DNA of 64,000 bases from Malachius bipustulatus (GCA_910589415.1 OU342630.1:21919867-21983866), one strand, 5' to 3'; shown: positions 24,742 through 35,678, counted from the stretch's first letter. The notes: generated by a model from the letters alone, not told the origin. A program made the numbers and translations.

Positions 24742-25719
24742 AAATACAATGATGGTTTAATATATTCAGCTTTAATTCAATTGATCTCTTCATGTCCTAT
24801 GAGGATTTAATGTAGTAACCTGTCAAATATAGGTGAGTCATTGTAGTGTTACTTTTATGTGACTCCAAGACAATCCACTATAAAAACTATCCTGCACATT
24901 ATAATTAATTAGTCAAAAAATAGTTGGAGGGTTTAACTTTTCATGTTGACTAACACCTTAGTGAAAATTCAATTCTTATCATGTTACTCTTTTCCTAGAA
25001 TTAACATATAATAAGTCTTTGGTAATGTTTTTGTTATGGTAAATTTTCCAAACAGGACTGATATTTGTTGAATCCTAGTTATTTTAATGTAAATTCTGAA
25101 ATATTTAAAAATGAAATTGTTACCTGGTAGAACTATAACTATGTAGTATCTAAATTTTAAATCAAAAGATAATTATTGTTCTTTAGTTTAAATAAAAGAA
25201 CCTCTTTGTTTTGTTTGGAATTGTAAGCATTAACAAAATGTTTGGAAAGTGTTTTTCTTTTTCAGTAATAAATTATTTATAACTTGACTATAGAGGTAGT
25301 TAGGTTAAGTTTAAAATGTATTACTTTTTATGAGTTTTTAATAAAGGTATAAAACAAATACTTTTTTATTCCCTGCTAGCCAGAAAAATCTTATATCAGG
25401 AATAACAGTTTTGTTGCCCTTGAGCGAATCTTTTTTATATGCCAAGCATAATTAACTCATTTCCTCAGTTCTTAAAAATTCAGACATAAAAATTGTTTCC
25501 TCGGCTTCGTTATCGAGATATAGGGTGTCCTTTTTCTAAAATTTAACACATAACCATCACGATAGTGTTTGCTTTTTATTAATTTTTTTATTATCAGAAA
25601 CAAGAAACAGAATTACAGGCATTCAAAGTTTACCTATGCTCTGATTTCAACAAAATTTTTCAATATGGCATTGTTGTTCGAATTCGAGCTCAACAATGCA
25701 ACTAAAATAGATTTAGCAC
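24742..25719. other. No gene seen between the host gene and transposon remains
   Basis: AT-rich. Likely 3' flank of the host gene followed by diverged transposon sequence; a GGGTGTCC motif lies at 25524. Confidence 0.5.
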
Positions 25720-26028
25720 TTGCGAGAAAAATGTCAGGATTTTTTTATCTTAGGAGATAGCGCCTATCCATGCTTAAGAAACCTCTTGACACCATATAAG
25801 GACCTGGGCAACCTAAGCAATGTACAGAAAAACTACAACAAAAAGTTAAGTCATTGCAGAGTTGTTATTGAACACACTATAGGACTTCTTAAGCAGAGAT
25901 TCAGGCAACTTTATCACATAAAATCAAAAAATATTGATTTTATATGCAACTTCATTTGGGCATGTTGTGTGTTACACAATATGTGCATCAATTATAATTC
26001 CTCATTTTTACTTGTTAAACTTAAGTAA
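25720..26028 (+). pseudogene. PIF/Harbinger transposase fragment
   Basis: Reads ILGDSAYPCLRNLLTPY, then VVIEHTIGLLKQRFRQL, then CCVLHNMCI. These are the last two catalytic blocks (D and E) and the C-terminal LHN motif of HARBI1-like DDE_Tnp_4 transposases. The first catalytic Asp and the whole N-terminal half are missing upstream, where frames are closed. There is no ATG at the start of the frame. A Myb-like Harbinger partner lies in the opposite orientation at 29779-30392. The two may be parts of one element later split by the LINE between them. Confidence 0.8.
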
Positions 26029-26406
26029 CTTTTAAGTAAACTTGCAATAATTATAGGAAAAAATTACTTTAGTAAATAAAAATTATTTTATATAAAATAA
26101 TAGATGCAAATTTATGTTACTCCATAATATAAACATTAAGGAAGCTTTATTTATCATTAAATAGTCAATTAAAAACTTTCCAAGCATGTTATTTTACTTT
26201 TTTGCTCCGAAAATTGAATATTAGCTGGAAAAAATGTAGGCAAATAAAAAGCTATAAATAATAGCCATGCATAAAATTATCTTAAAGTGTATTTATACTG
26301 TGTATGTGAAATATACTGGCAGTAATGATAGTGTAGATGTTAAGAAATTTTGTATTAGTAAGCATTCTGAATTTTGCTGTTCATCATTTAACGATAGGCT
26401 TAATAA

Positions 26407-28959
26407 TTGTTTTTTGTTTTGAATTGTTATCGCTCTCCCTCGGGTAATGTGGGAGTTTTTCTTGAAAATCTGGAGGGTGTGTTGGATCAGATCTATAGAC
26501 CCGATACTAAACTTATTGTGTGTGGGGATTTTAATGTGGATACTGGTGTTTTCAGTGATGATCACCGTAGGTTATTGACTATTCTGTCAAATTTTAATGT
26601 TCATAATAATCTTGTGAGGTGGCCAACTAGGGTCACGGGAGTCACTGCCACAATTATTGACAATATCTTTGTAAATTTCCCTAACCAGGGATTATTGTGT
26701 GTCTTTGACAACACTGTATCGGATCACCGCACGGTGCTTGTTGAACTGGACTGCAGAGCGAGCGCCTTATCGGGCTTTTTGCGGGCGAGACGCTATACAG
26801 ACAGACTAATAGATAATTTTATCACTGACCTTCTAGCTGAAGACTGGAATCAGATATACGGAATTTTGGATTTAAATTTGGCTTTCAATACTTTTATTAA
26901 CATTTTTAATTTTCATTTTAATATCAATTTTCCCATAGTTGTGAAAAAGAAGTCGATAAGAAATATCCCAAAATGGATGAATGCTGATGTAAGACGATCG
27001 AGTGCTAATTTAAGAGATCTGCATGCATTGTCGAGAAGATATGCTGAACTACGTGGCTATTATAAAGAGCGAAATAAACTCCATTCGAAGCTTTTAAATT
27101 CGACACGGAGGGATTACTATCAGAATTTAATTAAGTCTTCTGATAATCCCACCAAGAGTTCATGGAAAATTGTTTCAGATTTTAATGGAAATGGTGGAAG
27201 TGTGAGGGATAAAATAACCCTGTTAATGAATGGTAATAATATCCAGAATCCTGTAGATGTAGCAAATGCCTTCAATCAGTTTTTTAAAGCTGCTCCGCTT
27301 GATATTGTTTCAAATATTCCGTCCATTCCCAAATATCCCACAGGTAATGATGATGTTGACTGTCCCAGTGTACCATCGCAGGAAATTCTTTTGCTGTGTC
27401 CCTTTGTACAGTCAGAACTAGAGAGTTTATTGACGAGTAAATTAAAAAATAAAAACTCTTGTGGTTTCGATGGAATACCTGCTTTTTTACTAAAGAAAGT
27501 TTTTCCTTGCATACTTTCACCTCTAACATACCTCGTTAATTTATCATTTTCGAATGGTGAATTTCCGGATTACCTGAAGACTGGAAGAGTTGTCCCAGTT
27601 TTTAAGAAAGGGAATCGTAACCTGATCAGTAATTATCGTCCAATAACTGTTCCCTCAGTGTTTTCTAAGATATTCGAATGTGCTTATGTAGCGAGACTTA
27701 CCGATTACTTGGAGTCAAATAATATAATAATTGTACCTAACCAGCATGGATTTCAGCCAACCAAATCCACAAGTAGTGCGATTAGCTGCTTTTACGAAGA
27801 CCTAACTAATCTAATAGACGTGGGTGCATGCCCTGTTGGTATCTTCTGTGATCTCAGCAGGGCTTTCGACTGTGTCGATCACAGTATTCTGCTGAGTAAA
27901 CTTGATAATATTGGTGTTCAGGGAGTGGCATTGAATTGGATAGCCTCTTATCTAAATAGACGTCGCCAGTACGTCAGTGTGTCTGGAAGTGCGCCTGATG
28001 GTTCGACGGGTACATTTGATTCTGATTGTGTTGGAATTGATATGGGTGTTCCTCAGGGATCTGTAATGGGTCCAATGTTATTTATCTTGTATTTTAATGA
28101 TATTGCTTCTGTGGATTTGTCAGTTCCTATCACGTTATATGCGGATGATACGTCTGTACTGGTTTCTGAAGGCTTGAATATGCCCTTGCAGAGAAGATGC
28201 AATGAGGTTTCACATAAACTGTTCAGCTGGTTTTGTAGGAATTCTCTTTACCTAAATTCAGATAAGACCCAGGCAATTCGTTTTCATAATAGACAAAAAC
28301 GAGTGGGGGTTGTTGAGATAAATTTTAACGGGGATAATATACAGAATGTGTCTGATGTGAAATTTTTGGGTTTATATATTGATGAGTGTCTTGACTGGGT
28401 GAAGCATTGTAAGATGATCACAATGAAAATGAGCTCCGTCTATTACTTGCTGAGAAATTTAAGATCAGTTCTAGCAGAGGGTCAGATGAAGATGCTCTAT
28501 TTTGCTAATGCTGAGTCCCGTTTGAGATACGGTATATGCTTCTGGGGAATGTCTGTTGGCTGCGGTGATGTATTTGTTTCACAGAAGAAATTGATTCGCT
28601 GTATTGCTGGGGTCTCCCGTGGCACTAGTTGTCGGGGTCTCTTTAAAAGGTTTGAAATTTTAACTCTGCCTTGTTTGTATATTTTTGAGGTGTGTGTTTT
28701 TGTCTTTTGTAATTTTAGTTCATTTAAGACAAATGGACAGTTTCATGACATGAATACGAGGTATCGTAATGATCTGCGGGTGCCATTTTCGAGACATAAT
28801 ACTATGTATAAATCACCCATTGTCAATAGACAGAGACTGTTTAATGGATTACCTGCTTATATTAGATCATGTACTAGTTTAAATTGTTTCAAGGTAAAAT
28901 TGAGGAGATACTTACTGCAAAACGGGTTTTACTCTATTGATGAATTTTTGCGGCGTTGA
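26407..28959 (+). CDS. 5'-truncated non-LTR retrotransposon ORF2 (APE endonuclease and RT)
   Basis: The 850-codon frame opens right after two in-frame stops and has no ATG at its start. The first 115 or so residues are the C-terminal part of an AP-like endonuclease (GDFNVD, SDHRTVLVE); the N-terminal half is missing. A complete reverse transcriptase follows: FKKGNRNLISNYRPI, DLSRAFDCVDHSILL, GVPQGSVMGPMLF and YADDTSVLV at about residues 578-586. The C-terminal region is typical of Jockey/CR1-group elements. There is no RNase H and no zinc knuckle. The frame is open to its end, so the copy is young, but the truncated endonuclease makes it inactive. Clade assignment is by motif impression only. 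Confidence 0.82.
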   Translation: MFFVLNCYRSPSGNVGVFLENLEGVLDQIYRPDTKLIVCGDFNVDTGVFSDDHRRLLTILSNFNVHNNLVRWPTRVTGVTATIIDNIFVNFPNQGLLCVFDNTVSDHRTVLVELDCRASALSGFLRARRYTDRLIDNFITDLLAEDWNQIYGILDLNLAFNTFINIFNFHFNINFPIVVKKKSIRNIPKWMNADVRRSSANLRDLHALSRRYAELRGYYKERNKLHSKLLNSTRRDYYQNLIKSSDNPTKSSWKIVSDFNGNGGSVRDKITLLMNGNNIQNPVDVANAFNQFFKAAPLDIVSNIPSIPKYPTGNDDVDCPSVPSQEILLLCPFVQSELESLLTSKLKNKNSCGFDGIPAFLLKKVFPCILSPLTYLVNLSFSNGEFPDYLKTGRVVPVFKKGNRNLISNYRPITVPSVFSKIFECAYVARLTDYLESNNIIIVPNQHGFQPTKSTSSAISCFYEDLTNLIDVGACPVGIFCDLSRAFDCVDHSILLSKLDNIGVQGVALNWIASYLNRRRQYVSVSGSAPDGSTGTFDSDCVGIDMGVPQGSVMGPMLFILYFNDIASVDLSVPITLYADDTSVLVSEGLNMPLQRRCNEVSHKLFSWFCRNSLYLNSDKTQAIRFHNRQKRVGVVEINFNGDNIQNVSDVKFLGLYIDECLDWVKHCKMITMKMSSVYYLLRNLRSVLAEGQMKMLYFANAESRLRYGICFWGMSVGCGDVFVSQKKLIRCIAGVSRGTSCRGLFKRFEILTLPCLYIFEVCVFVFCNFSSFKTNGQFHDMNTRYRNDLRVPFSRHNTMYKSPIVNRQRLFNGLPAYIRSCTSLNCFKVKLRRYLLQNGFYSIDEFLRR

Positions 28960-29140
28960 TGTCTGTATCAATGCATTTTAGTTTGTAATTATTGTGTGTA
29001 CCTCGTGTTGTATTACTCTTAGTTCTTAGTTCTTAGTTTTTTAGATTTTTAACCCATTTACATATTGACGAATTCTATACATGTTATACATGTCTTAAAG
29101 AAAATAAACTATTATTATTATTATTATTATTATTATTAAA
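26407..29140 (+). mobile_element. Non-LTR retrotransposon copy with (TAT)n tail
   Basis: It comprises the truncated ORF2, a short 3' UTR and an (ATT)n simple-repeat tail at about 29111-29137. AATAAA lies at 29103. I could not define a target duplication, and the 5' end may lie somewhat upstream of 26407. Confidence 0.7.
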
Positions 29141-29359
29141 AAATAGATTGAGTCACATCGGTTAAAAAAAAAACCCTTAAATAAACTGAAATTGAAAAAA
29201 TAAAATAATGATAAACTTTGTATGTATAAATTTATTATTAATGATGAGATATAAATTCGGTGACATCAGACAACAAAAATAAACTTACACTAAAATAATA
29301 AAAAAAGAACTAGGTAAATATACCTAGTTCTGTTACCTGAAAGGTAAATGTTCAGGTAA

Positions 29360-29409
29360 ATGTTACCTGAAGTTACCTGATGTAATAATCAGGTAACTTC
29401 AGGTAACAT
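29360..29409. repeat. Perfect hairpin of AGGTAAC repeats
   Basis: The arms 29360-29381 and 29388-29409 are exact reverse complements of 22 bp with the loop GTAATA. Single copies of TCAGGTAA and TTACCTGA flank them. Possibly subterminal transposase-binding repeats of the neighbouring Harbinger element. Confidence 0.8.
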
Positions 29410-29778
29410 CAGGTAAAAAAAACTTAATAAACTAAAATTGAAAACAATAAAAAATTAATAAACCAAGTACAAAATTATTATTGCAGGGGTCTATAAGGAT
29501 AAAAAATAAATTGACTCAACTCAGGTAAAAAAAAAACTTAAAACTAAAATTAAAAACATAAAATAAAAAAATAATGTTCTCCCTTTCACTCCACACATTT
29601 GTCCCTTATTTTTTTGAAATTAGAAACTCCATATACTGGCGCAGCAGTTTATTTTTTTCTTCACTGCAAGCCAGCTTCCTTCTACTTATTTCTAATTTTT
29701 CTTCCTCTCTTTTGTCTCTTCTTTTATGAAACATTTTCAAATCATTTTTGATGTCTAAAAGTATAATCATTACGCTTT

Positions 29779-30392
29779 TTATATGCCGGCGTGTGAACCC
29801 TTGTTTTCCCTTTTTTTTTGTGAGTTGTTTTTGGGCTGAGGGTTTTCTTCTACGATTTCAATTGAAATGCCCGCATCATCCTCTTCAAGGGTGTTCAAAG
29901 TCGATTGTGTAGCTTGAACAGGTTGTTCGTGAATCACTGCTGTATCTTCCTCACAAGCCATTGTGGTTATAGAACTTGTGTCCAAAACCACAGCTGGCCT
30001 AATATTTCTTTTCTTTTCAAAAATCTCATTAAATTCATTTTCAAATTCGAAAATTTTCTTCCCCTGCCAGTTTGTTTGTTGTTGTCTACAACCTTCTTGT
30101 AGTTTCTTTCCAGTACTTTAAATTTGTTCTCGCATTTGCTTGCACTGATGGTAAGCCTATATTGATTAGACAAATCACTTGCAACTAGCTCCCATAACTT
30201 TTTCATTGACTTCACTTCATATGAGCCCAATTTTTTTTTGTATTCTTTGTATAGTTCCAAGAGTTTTAAAGTTCTCGCCTTGTTGAAAAAACTCTCCAAA
30301 TCTAATTGCTCCTGAGAGGCATAACTACACCCAGGTTGGGCTTCGAATATAATGAATTCATTTAATTCGCTCATTTTGTCACAATTGCACAA
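29779..30392 (-). pseudogene. Harbinger Myb/SANT-like DNA-binding protein, frameshifted
   Basis: The N-terminal frame (ATG at about 30374) encodes a MADF/Myb-like domain with LLELYKEYKKKLGSYE, KKLWELVASDLS and SASKCENKFKVLERNYKKV, as in the second protein of PIF/Harbinger transposons. After GRGRK the original reading continues in another frame (FEFENEFNEIFEKKRNI, then an acidic tail to 29779). One base has therefore been lost near 30050. The family role is nuclear import and DNA binding for the transposase; this copy is broken. Confidence 0.75.
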
Positions 30393-30688
30393 TTAATTCA
30401 CAACAAAGGCACAGAACAGAATAGAAGTAATAGAACAATCTATTTTTTTTTATAATACAAAGTAAAAGTAATCAAAGTATTGTTGGGTTACGTCAATCTA
30501 ACTTCTTCTTCTTAAGAATTCAAATTTACGAAGACCATGATTCTGGCCTGTTCGGGTTTTAGGATGCGGGAACAGTTCCAGGATAATTCGAAAATAGTCC
30601 GAGAATGGTTTTCAAGACTGCACGATTGCGCAACTAGTTCTGCGCAATCCTGGGACGGTTCTTGAACGGTCCAAGTAAATAAATCCGC

Positions 30689-30960
30689 ATGAACCCATTT
30701 ATGTCCGCTGATAATTTACATAGACAAATAGAGGAAGGACTCCACCAAAATCCTAAAATTTACGATTTTACCGATTTTATAGAAGTAGTAAAATCCTGCA
30801 ACAAAAGAAAAATTGAATGCAAGGAAATGAACCTACGAGATTTCAAAAATTGGCCCGACCTTGCGTCATTATATCAGTTGAAGAAAGTGAACAGTGAGAA
30901 TGGGTGCCAAAGGCCATTACTGAAAGATATTTGCACTATAGTAGCAAAAATAGGCTATAC
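30689..30960 (+). pseudogene. Left part of an ORF split by a nested insertion
   Basis: An open, coding-like frame (FTDFIEVVKSCNKRKIECKEMN, then PLLKDICTIVAKIGY) runs into a 36-bp inverted repeat at 30956 and stops at 30976. Removing the insert up to 33664 joins it in frame with the ORF that ends at 33931. The family is not recognised. It may be a gene of a DNA transposon or a decayed host gene. Confidence 0.5.
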
Positions 30961-31337
30961 TGAAGTTTCAGAATAGTAGGCACTAAGTTCTTAGAAATAT
31001 TACGGACTTAAAGTAAACACATTGTTGCCAGCTTTTAATTCTTGGTGTTTTATCATTTTGTATTTTTATCATTCACATGCAGGTAAATGGTTGTAGGATA
31101 AAAAATACTGTGTTTTATTTGTTGAGTAATTTTTCTGCTATAATAATTTCACAACATCGATATTTAATAGCAAAAGATGTAGAATTTCAATGAGGTTCGG
31201 TCCCTTAAAATATAATATATGGCAACATTACAGCAGTGTCAACAAGTACAAAGGATAAGCAGGTCCAACTTGCAGTAAGGTAAAGTAAGATGGATATATA
31301 TCGAGCATGCTGCCAGTCCGTCCAAGGCAGCTCCGTA

Positions 31338-33594
31338 TTCAGTGGCGTATCGTTCATGCTATTTTCGTGAGGGGCTGCAATATAACATTTATCGCTCCTT
31401 TAAATCCTTAATATTTTATTTTTATGTTTATATTTGCTGAATTATTGAAGCATCACAAAAATTAAAAAACGCATGAAAATGAATGAAAAAGAATTCGCGG
31501 CAGTGGAATAACCTGAACAAAAAGAAAAGTTGTTTGTTTTGGGCTGTTATTGGATGTCGATCGGGACTTGTATATTTTTCTCTTTCTGTTTTCTGGTTGT
31601 CAGAAAAGAAAAATTAATATTACCGGGGGAAGAAGATTCTCGACTCTCGGGAACAACAAAATTTTGAATATTTCATATTGTTCATAGACAATCTGTGAAG
31701 TAATTAAGAAATACAAGCTAGAAAAAATCAATATCTTACTAATTTGTTAATAATTAGTTATTAGTTAATTATTTGGTAAAATAATAATACAATAATGATT
31801 CCTGTTTTGGGAATGAACTGAGTTCCAGGATACAGAAAAAGTTTAACTATAAGAAATTTACGGAATTACCATCCCGGAAAAACCCATACCCGGTCGACAA
31901 TAAAGTGCATAATTAGTGGGGATAGCTTGGTTGCTTTAAGGGTCGCTCATCAGATTTCCTGTCTGAATCTTATTTCTCAGTTCTCACTGTGGTGTAAACG
32001 GGAAAGAAGCAAGCTTCTTTGAGTGCCGAAGTGAAATACTGTTTAAATTTAAAGTTGTGAGCAATATGGAAGGCGAGAGCAGCCAAAGTAAACGTCGTCG
32101 TACGAATTTATCTACAGGAGAAAAAACTATTATATACAACGTGTATTGTGGACTCCGTGAAAGGAATCAAAGTATGTTGGTAAACGATGTAGTTGCTTTG
32201 TGTAGTGATTTAACCAAAGTGTCAACTAGGAGTGTACACCGAATCTTGAAAACTTTCAAAGAGTCCAAAGGCGGAACAGAAAAGGTAGCTGAAAATATTG
32301 AAACAAGGGGGAGAAAACGCATTGACATTGATGATGACATAAAATACGCCGTTCGGAGAAAATTTCATTCGTTCTTTTTCCGAAATGAAATTCCAACATT
32401 AAAAGCAATCGCTGCCGAAATCAATTCGGATGACGCAATGCCGAAAATATCGCGACGTGTCTTATTGCGGACATTAAGACAAATGAACATAAGGCATATG
32501 AAAAGGCAGAGAAAAAGTCTTCTTATAGAAAGAGAAGAAATAATTTTGTGGCGGAGAAATTATTTACAAAAAATTCGAGAGTATCGTCGTGAAGGGAAGA
32601 AAATATATTTCTTAGACGAAACTTGGCTGAATCAAGGTCATACTGTTTCGAAAATTTGGCAAGATTTGGAAATAACAAGCCGTCGACAAGCTTTTTTTGA
32701 AGGTTTTTCCACAGGACTAAAAGCGCCAGCGGGCAAGGGGCGGAGGCTCATAATAACTCACATAGGTAGTGATTCGGGTTTTTTGGAAAACGGATTGCTA
32801 CTTTTCGAATCGAAGAAAACTAGTGACTACCATGAGGAAATGGATGCGGAAAAATTCGAAAGCTGGTTTTTAAAAATTTTACCAAGCCTTGAGCCAAATT
32901 CGGTCGTGGTAATGGACAATGCTTCCTACCATAGTCGACGATTGGAGCCATCGCCAACAACTGCATGGCGAAAAGGTGACATCATTAACTGGCTGGCTCA
33001 AAGAAATATACCATTTGATGACAACATGTTAAAAGTGCAACTATTAAACATCGCAAGGGCACAAATACCTCATTTTAAGAGATATGCTGTCGACGAATTG
33101 GCTCGCGAGTGCAACATCATTGTACACCGCCTCCCTCCTTACCACTGTGAACTGAATCCTATAGAACTTATTTGGGCTCAAATAAAAAACCAAGTGGCGA
33201 AACAAAACGTGACCTTCAAGATGGATGAAGTGAAACGCCTGCTAGCTACTGCAATAGGAGATGTGACGGCTGAAACATGGAGAAACTGCATCCGACATAC
33301 TACAAAAGAAGAAGACAGAATGTGGGATCTAGACACAATAGTTGATGTTTCGGTTGAGCCATTAATTATCAACTTGAACGATAACGGTGATCGGGATAGT
33401 TGTCCATCATCCGACGATTTTTCTTCTGACGATGACTAAGGTACTATTTTTTTCCTATTTTCTTTGCTATTTTTATTTTTGCTATATGCTATATTATTTA
33501 CTATATGCTATATTATTTGGAAGTTTACAATTATATTTCTCAATAAATTCATTATTGTCTGAACCTATTTTGATATTTTGCGTCCGCCACTGAA
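31338..33594 (+). mobile_element. Complete IS630/Tc1-mariner element, DD82E type
   Basis: The ends are TTCAGTGGCG and CGCCACTGAA, a 10-bp terminal inverted repeat. TA lies before the left end and TG after the right end, as expected for a TA duplication with one change. It encloses one intact transposase gene. Length is about 2.26 kb. Confidence 0.7.
32066..33439 (+). CDS. DDE transposase, IS630/Tc1-mariner superfamily (DD82E)
   Basis: 457 residues from the ATG at 32066. An N-terminal helix-turn-helix region (about residues 10-110) precedes the DDE_3 catalytic core. The catalytic residues are D184 in FLDETW, D284 in VVMDNASYHS and E367 in NPIELIWAQIK. There are 82 residues between the second Asp and the Glu, far more than the 34-41 of classical Tc1/mariner. 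That spacing matches the group named DD82E or Sailor. The insert between D and E is Lys/Asn-rich (WRKGDIINWLAQRNIPF). The C-terminus is acidic. The frame is open and the termini are present, so the copy may be functional. Confidence 0.82.
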   Translation: MEGESSQSKRRRTNLSTGEKTIIYNVYCGLRERNQSMLVNDVVALCSDLTKVSTRSVHRILKTFKESKGGTEKVAENIETRGRKRIDIDDDIKYAVRRKFHSFFFRNEIPTLKAIAAEINSDDAMPKISRRVLLRTLRQMNIRHMKRQRKSLLIEREEIILWRRNYLQKIREYRREGKKIYFLDETWLNQGHTVSKIWQDLEITSRRQAFFEGFSTGLKAPAGKGRRLIITHIGSDSGFLENGLLLFESKKTSDYHEEMDAEKFESWFLKILPSLEPNSVVVMDNASYHSRRLEPSPTTAWRKGDIINWLAQRNIPFDDNMLKVQLLNIARAQIPHFKRYAVDELARECNIIVHRLPPYHCELNPIELIWAQIKNQVAKQNVTFKMDEVKRLLATAIGDVTAETWRNCIRHTTKEEDRMWDLDTIVDVSVEPLIINLNDNGDRDSCPSSDDFSSDDD

Positions 33595-33663
33595 TGCTCC
33601 AACTGAGCGCTTATACGTCACGACCACTTCCGAGAACTTAGTGCCTACTATTCTGAAACTTCA

Positions 33664-33931
33664 GTATATATGCATTTTGTTTTACCAAAAAAATTTTCAA
33701 AATGACGAAGAACTTGAAGAACTTCAAGTTCATTTCGTTGCGAAAAAACATTTAAAATCTTCCACATTAACAGCCTCCGATGAAAAGATTTACAAAGGAA
33801 TATCAGAGAAAAGGAAGGAAACACTGTTAAGCAACTTGTCTCATCTAATTCCACCTCATAAAATTCAATTTTGGCAAAATTTGGAAATTGGATCTGTAAA
33901 TGATGATAATGAAATAGTTGAACAATTTTGA
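33664..33931 (+). pseudogene. Right part of the split ORF
   Basis: Reads FYQKNFQNDEELEELQVHF, then KRKETLLSNLSHLIPPHKI, then QFWQNL, to a stop at 33929-33931. It continues the frame of 30689-30960 once the insertion is removed. Function unknown. Confidence 0.5.
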
Positions 33932-34275
33932 ACAATAATATCAAGCAATGTGTTAATTGGTTTTAATTTCTTAAATCTTAATTTTTTAAAATAAAACTTA
34001 TTCATTTTTGCAAATTTTTACTGTTCATCTGGCATTTAATAAATCTACTCTTTGTTTATATTTTTATAGAAGATACAGTAGGTATTTCGATTAAGCACGG
34101 CAGTATAGGCATTGCTCCACAGAAAAACAAGTAGATTAAATTTATTTCCAGAAGGCGGATAAAAAATTTTATTAGGATGAAAAGTGACGGAGATAAAAAA
34201 GCTACATCTCAGTCATTTTTTAACAGATGACATGAATCAGAAATTATCTTGAATGCACAAATAATTTCATTTACC

Positions 34276-35077
34276 TATGCTTGAATTTCTTGAGCTTCTG
34301 GGCTTGCAAATTACCACGGATTCAAACAAAATCCTGAGTTGATTGCTTAGCAATAAATCGTTATCGTCTGAACGGAATATTTTAGCAGTAAAAGTGGCTC
34401 CGGGTCTCATAACACTGCAAGCAATATGGACAGGTCCCAATAGCAACTGTGATTGCAAATAACCATCCATGCTGTGTAGTCCGGTAACAGTTTAGAAGGA
34501 AAAACATTTCAGCAGTTAGAAAAATGTTATCTGCTCGGTTATCTGTATTGGTAATTTGTATGCAGATTGAGAGGATTCCAGCGTGGCACGAGCAGAAAAA
34601 TGGAAGGGGAATCCTGAACATGGTGCATAAAAATTAATAATTATCATTAACCAATATTCACAAGTTTTATTACCGTCAGGTGCACCATCGCATACAACCA
34701 GGTAGGCTTTTTCTCCTTTGAAATGTTCGATTATTTGCTGGAAGGGGAGCCATCGGATGCAAGTCGACAGCGACTATTTTAATGTTCGCTTGTTTTTCAG
34801 CAGTGTTTTCAGGGGTCGATCGAGACTGATAGAGTTTCTTGGACAGGACTTGACTCCAGCTTCCAGGGGCTACACGTAAATCTATAGCCATGGTCACACC
34901 TTGAAAATGAATTTCATATTTTTATTCCTGAGCCACAATACATTTAATTTATTACCATCAAAAATATTACATTTTTCATCACTTTGCAACAGTTTAAAAG
35001 CACTTCTAGCTCTCCAGCCTTCCTCTTTGGCTTTTCGATAATAATGTTTCTTTTGTCTTTTGATGTTTATTGCCCAT
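34276..35077 (-). pseudogene. FTSJ1/TRM7-like tRNA 2'-O-methyltransferase pseudogene
   Basis: Three exon-like blocks on the minus strand match the FTSJ1/TRM7 Rossmann-fold methyltransferase. The first (34956-35077) has YYRKAKEEGWRARSAFKLLQ. The second (34674-34899) has [29 protein letters not shown] and VVCDGAPD. The third (about 34276-34487) has [26 protein letters not shown] and [11 protein letters not shown]. Short introns remain between them, so it is a genomic duplicate and not a processed copy. It is dead: there is a frameshift just after the ATG at 35077-35075, a deletion and frameshift between APLP and the next block, no AG acceptor before the third block, and no C-terminal exons. The functional enzyme methylates the tRNA anticodon loop. 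Confidence 0.75.
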
Positions 35078-35610
35078 TTTAGTTTATTTTTCAAATTTTT
35101 TTCAAAACCAAAACATGATACAAGAAAAAACTTATAAGCATTTATTAACTCATCAAATAATATAAATCAAATGTAAACAGCACAAAAAACTTGTACAGAG
35201 ACTTTCCTTCTGTTTCTGTTCTTCTAGTTTTGAGTTTTCGAGGAATTTTAATTTGAGGTTAAGGTTTGAGTTTCTCTTTTTTTCTCTTTTTTATATTCTT
35301 TTTGGCCTATTTATTAAAGTGTACTAATAATAAATTACTGTATTGATTGTTGTATTATACTACTTATACACAAACAAGTAGAAGCAGGGAGCCCCCATCT
35401 CGCGTAGCAGGAACCTGTCCAATTGGTTACCCATAGTGTAGCCCATAGCTTTTGTCCGGTAGATGGCGCGGAGTTTATCACCTGTTATAAAATCATTATT
35501 TTTACATTCTCTGTTTGATATTTCAAGTGGGGAGACAAGCCGTAATGCTTTAACCGCGTACGACGGGTCGGTCGCCTGCCAAGTTACTGCGGCGCCCAGC
35601 AGATGGTGCG
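35078..35610. other. Intergenic region upstream of U2; no gene seen
   Basis: AT-rich to 35360, then more balanced. The minus-strand ORF 35360-35626 lies in the presumed U2 upstream region and shows no domain. Confidence 0.5.
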
Positions 35611-35637
35611 TAATGTTACAAGTCACTTGGTTCCGGG
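35611..35637 (+). promoter_or_regulatory. Candidate U2 proximal sequence element (PSE)
   Basis: The stretch TAATGTTACAAGTCACTTGG and the following TTCCGGG lies 42-68 bases upstream of the U2 start. This is the position of the insect snRNA PSEA. No TATA box follows it, as expected for a Pol II snRNA gene. Identification rests on position and weak resemblance. Confidence 0.35.
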
Positions 35638-35678
35638 TAAATTATTTATTTAAGAGGTTCAATTTGATTTTATTTCGT

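Larger units (their letters stand above)
30956..33668. repeat. 36-bp inverted repeat flanking the nested insertion
   Basis: 30956-30991 and 33633-33668 are exact reverse complements (core TTTCAGAATAGTAGGCACTA). They probably mark the ends of a small MITE (about 0.46 kb) into which the IS630/mariner element at 31338-33594 later inserted. Confidence 0.75.

Noticed and set aside
29330..29420. CRISPR-like array of AGGTAA repeats
   Set aside because: The repeats are very short, inverted and unevenly spaced in eukaryotic DNA. They form a hairpin, not an array.
35360..35626. 88-aa minus-strand ORF upstream of U2
   Set aside because: It overlaps the presumed U2 promoter and has no recognisable motif.
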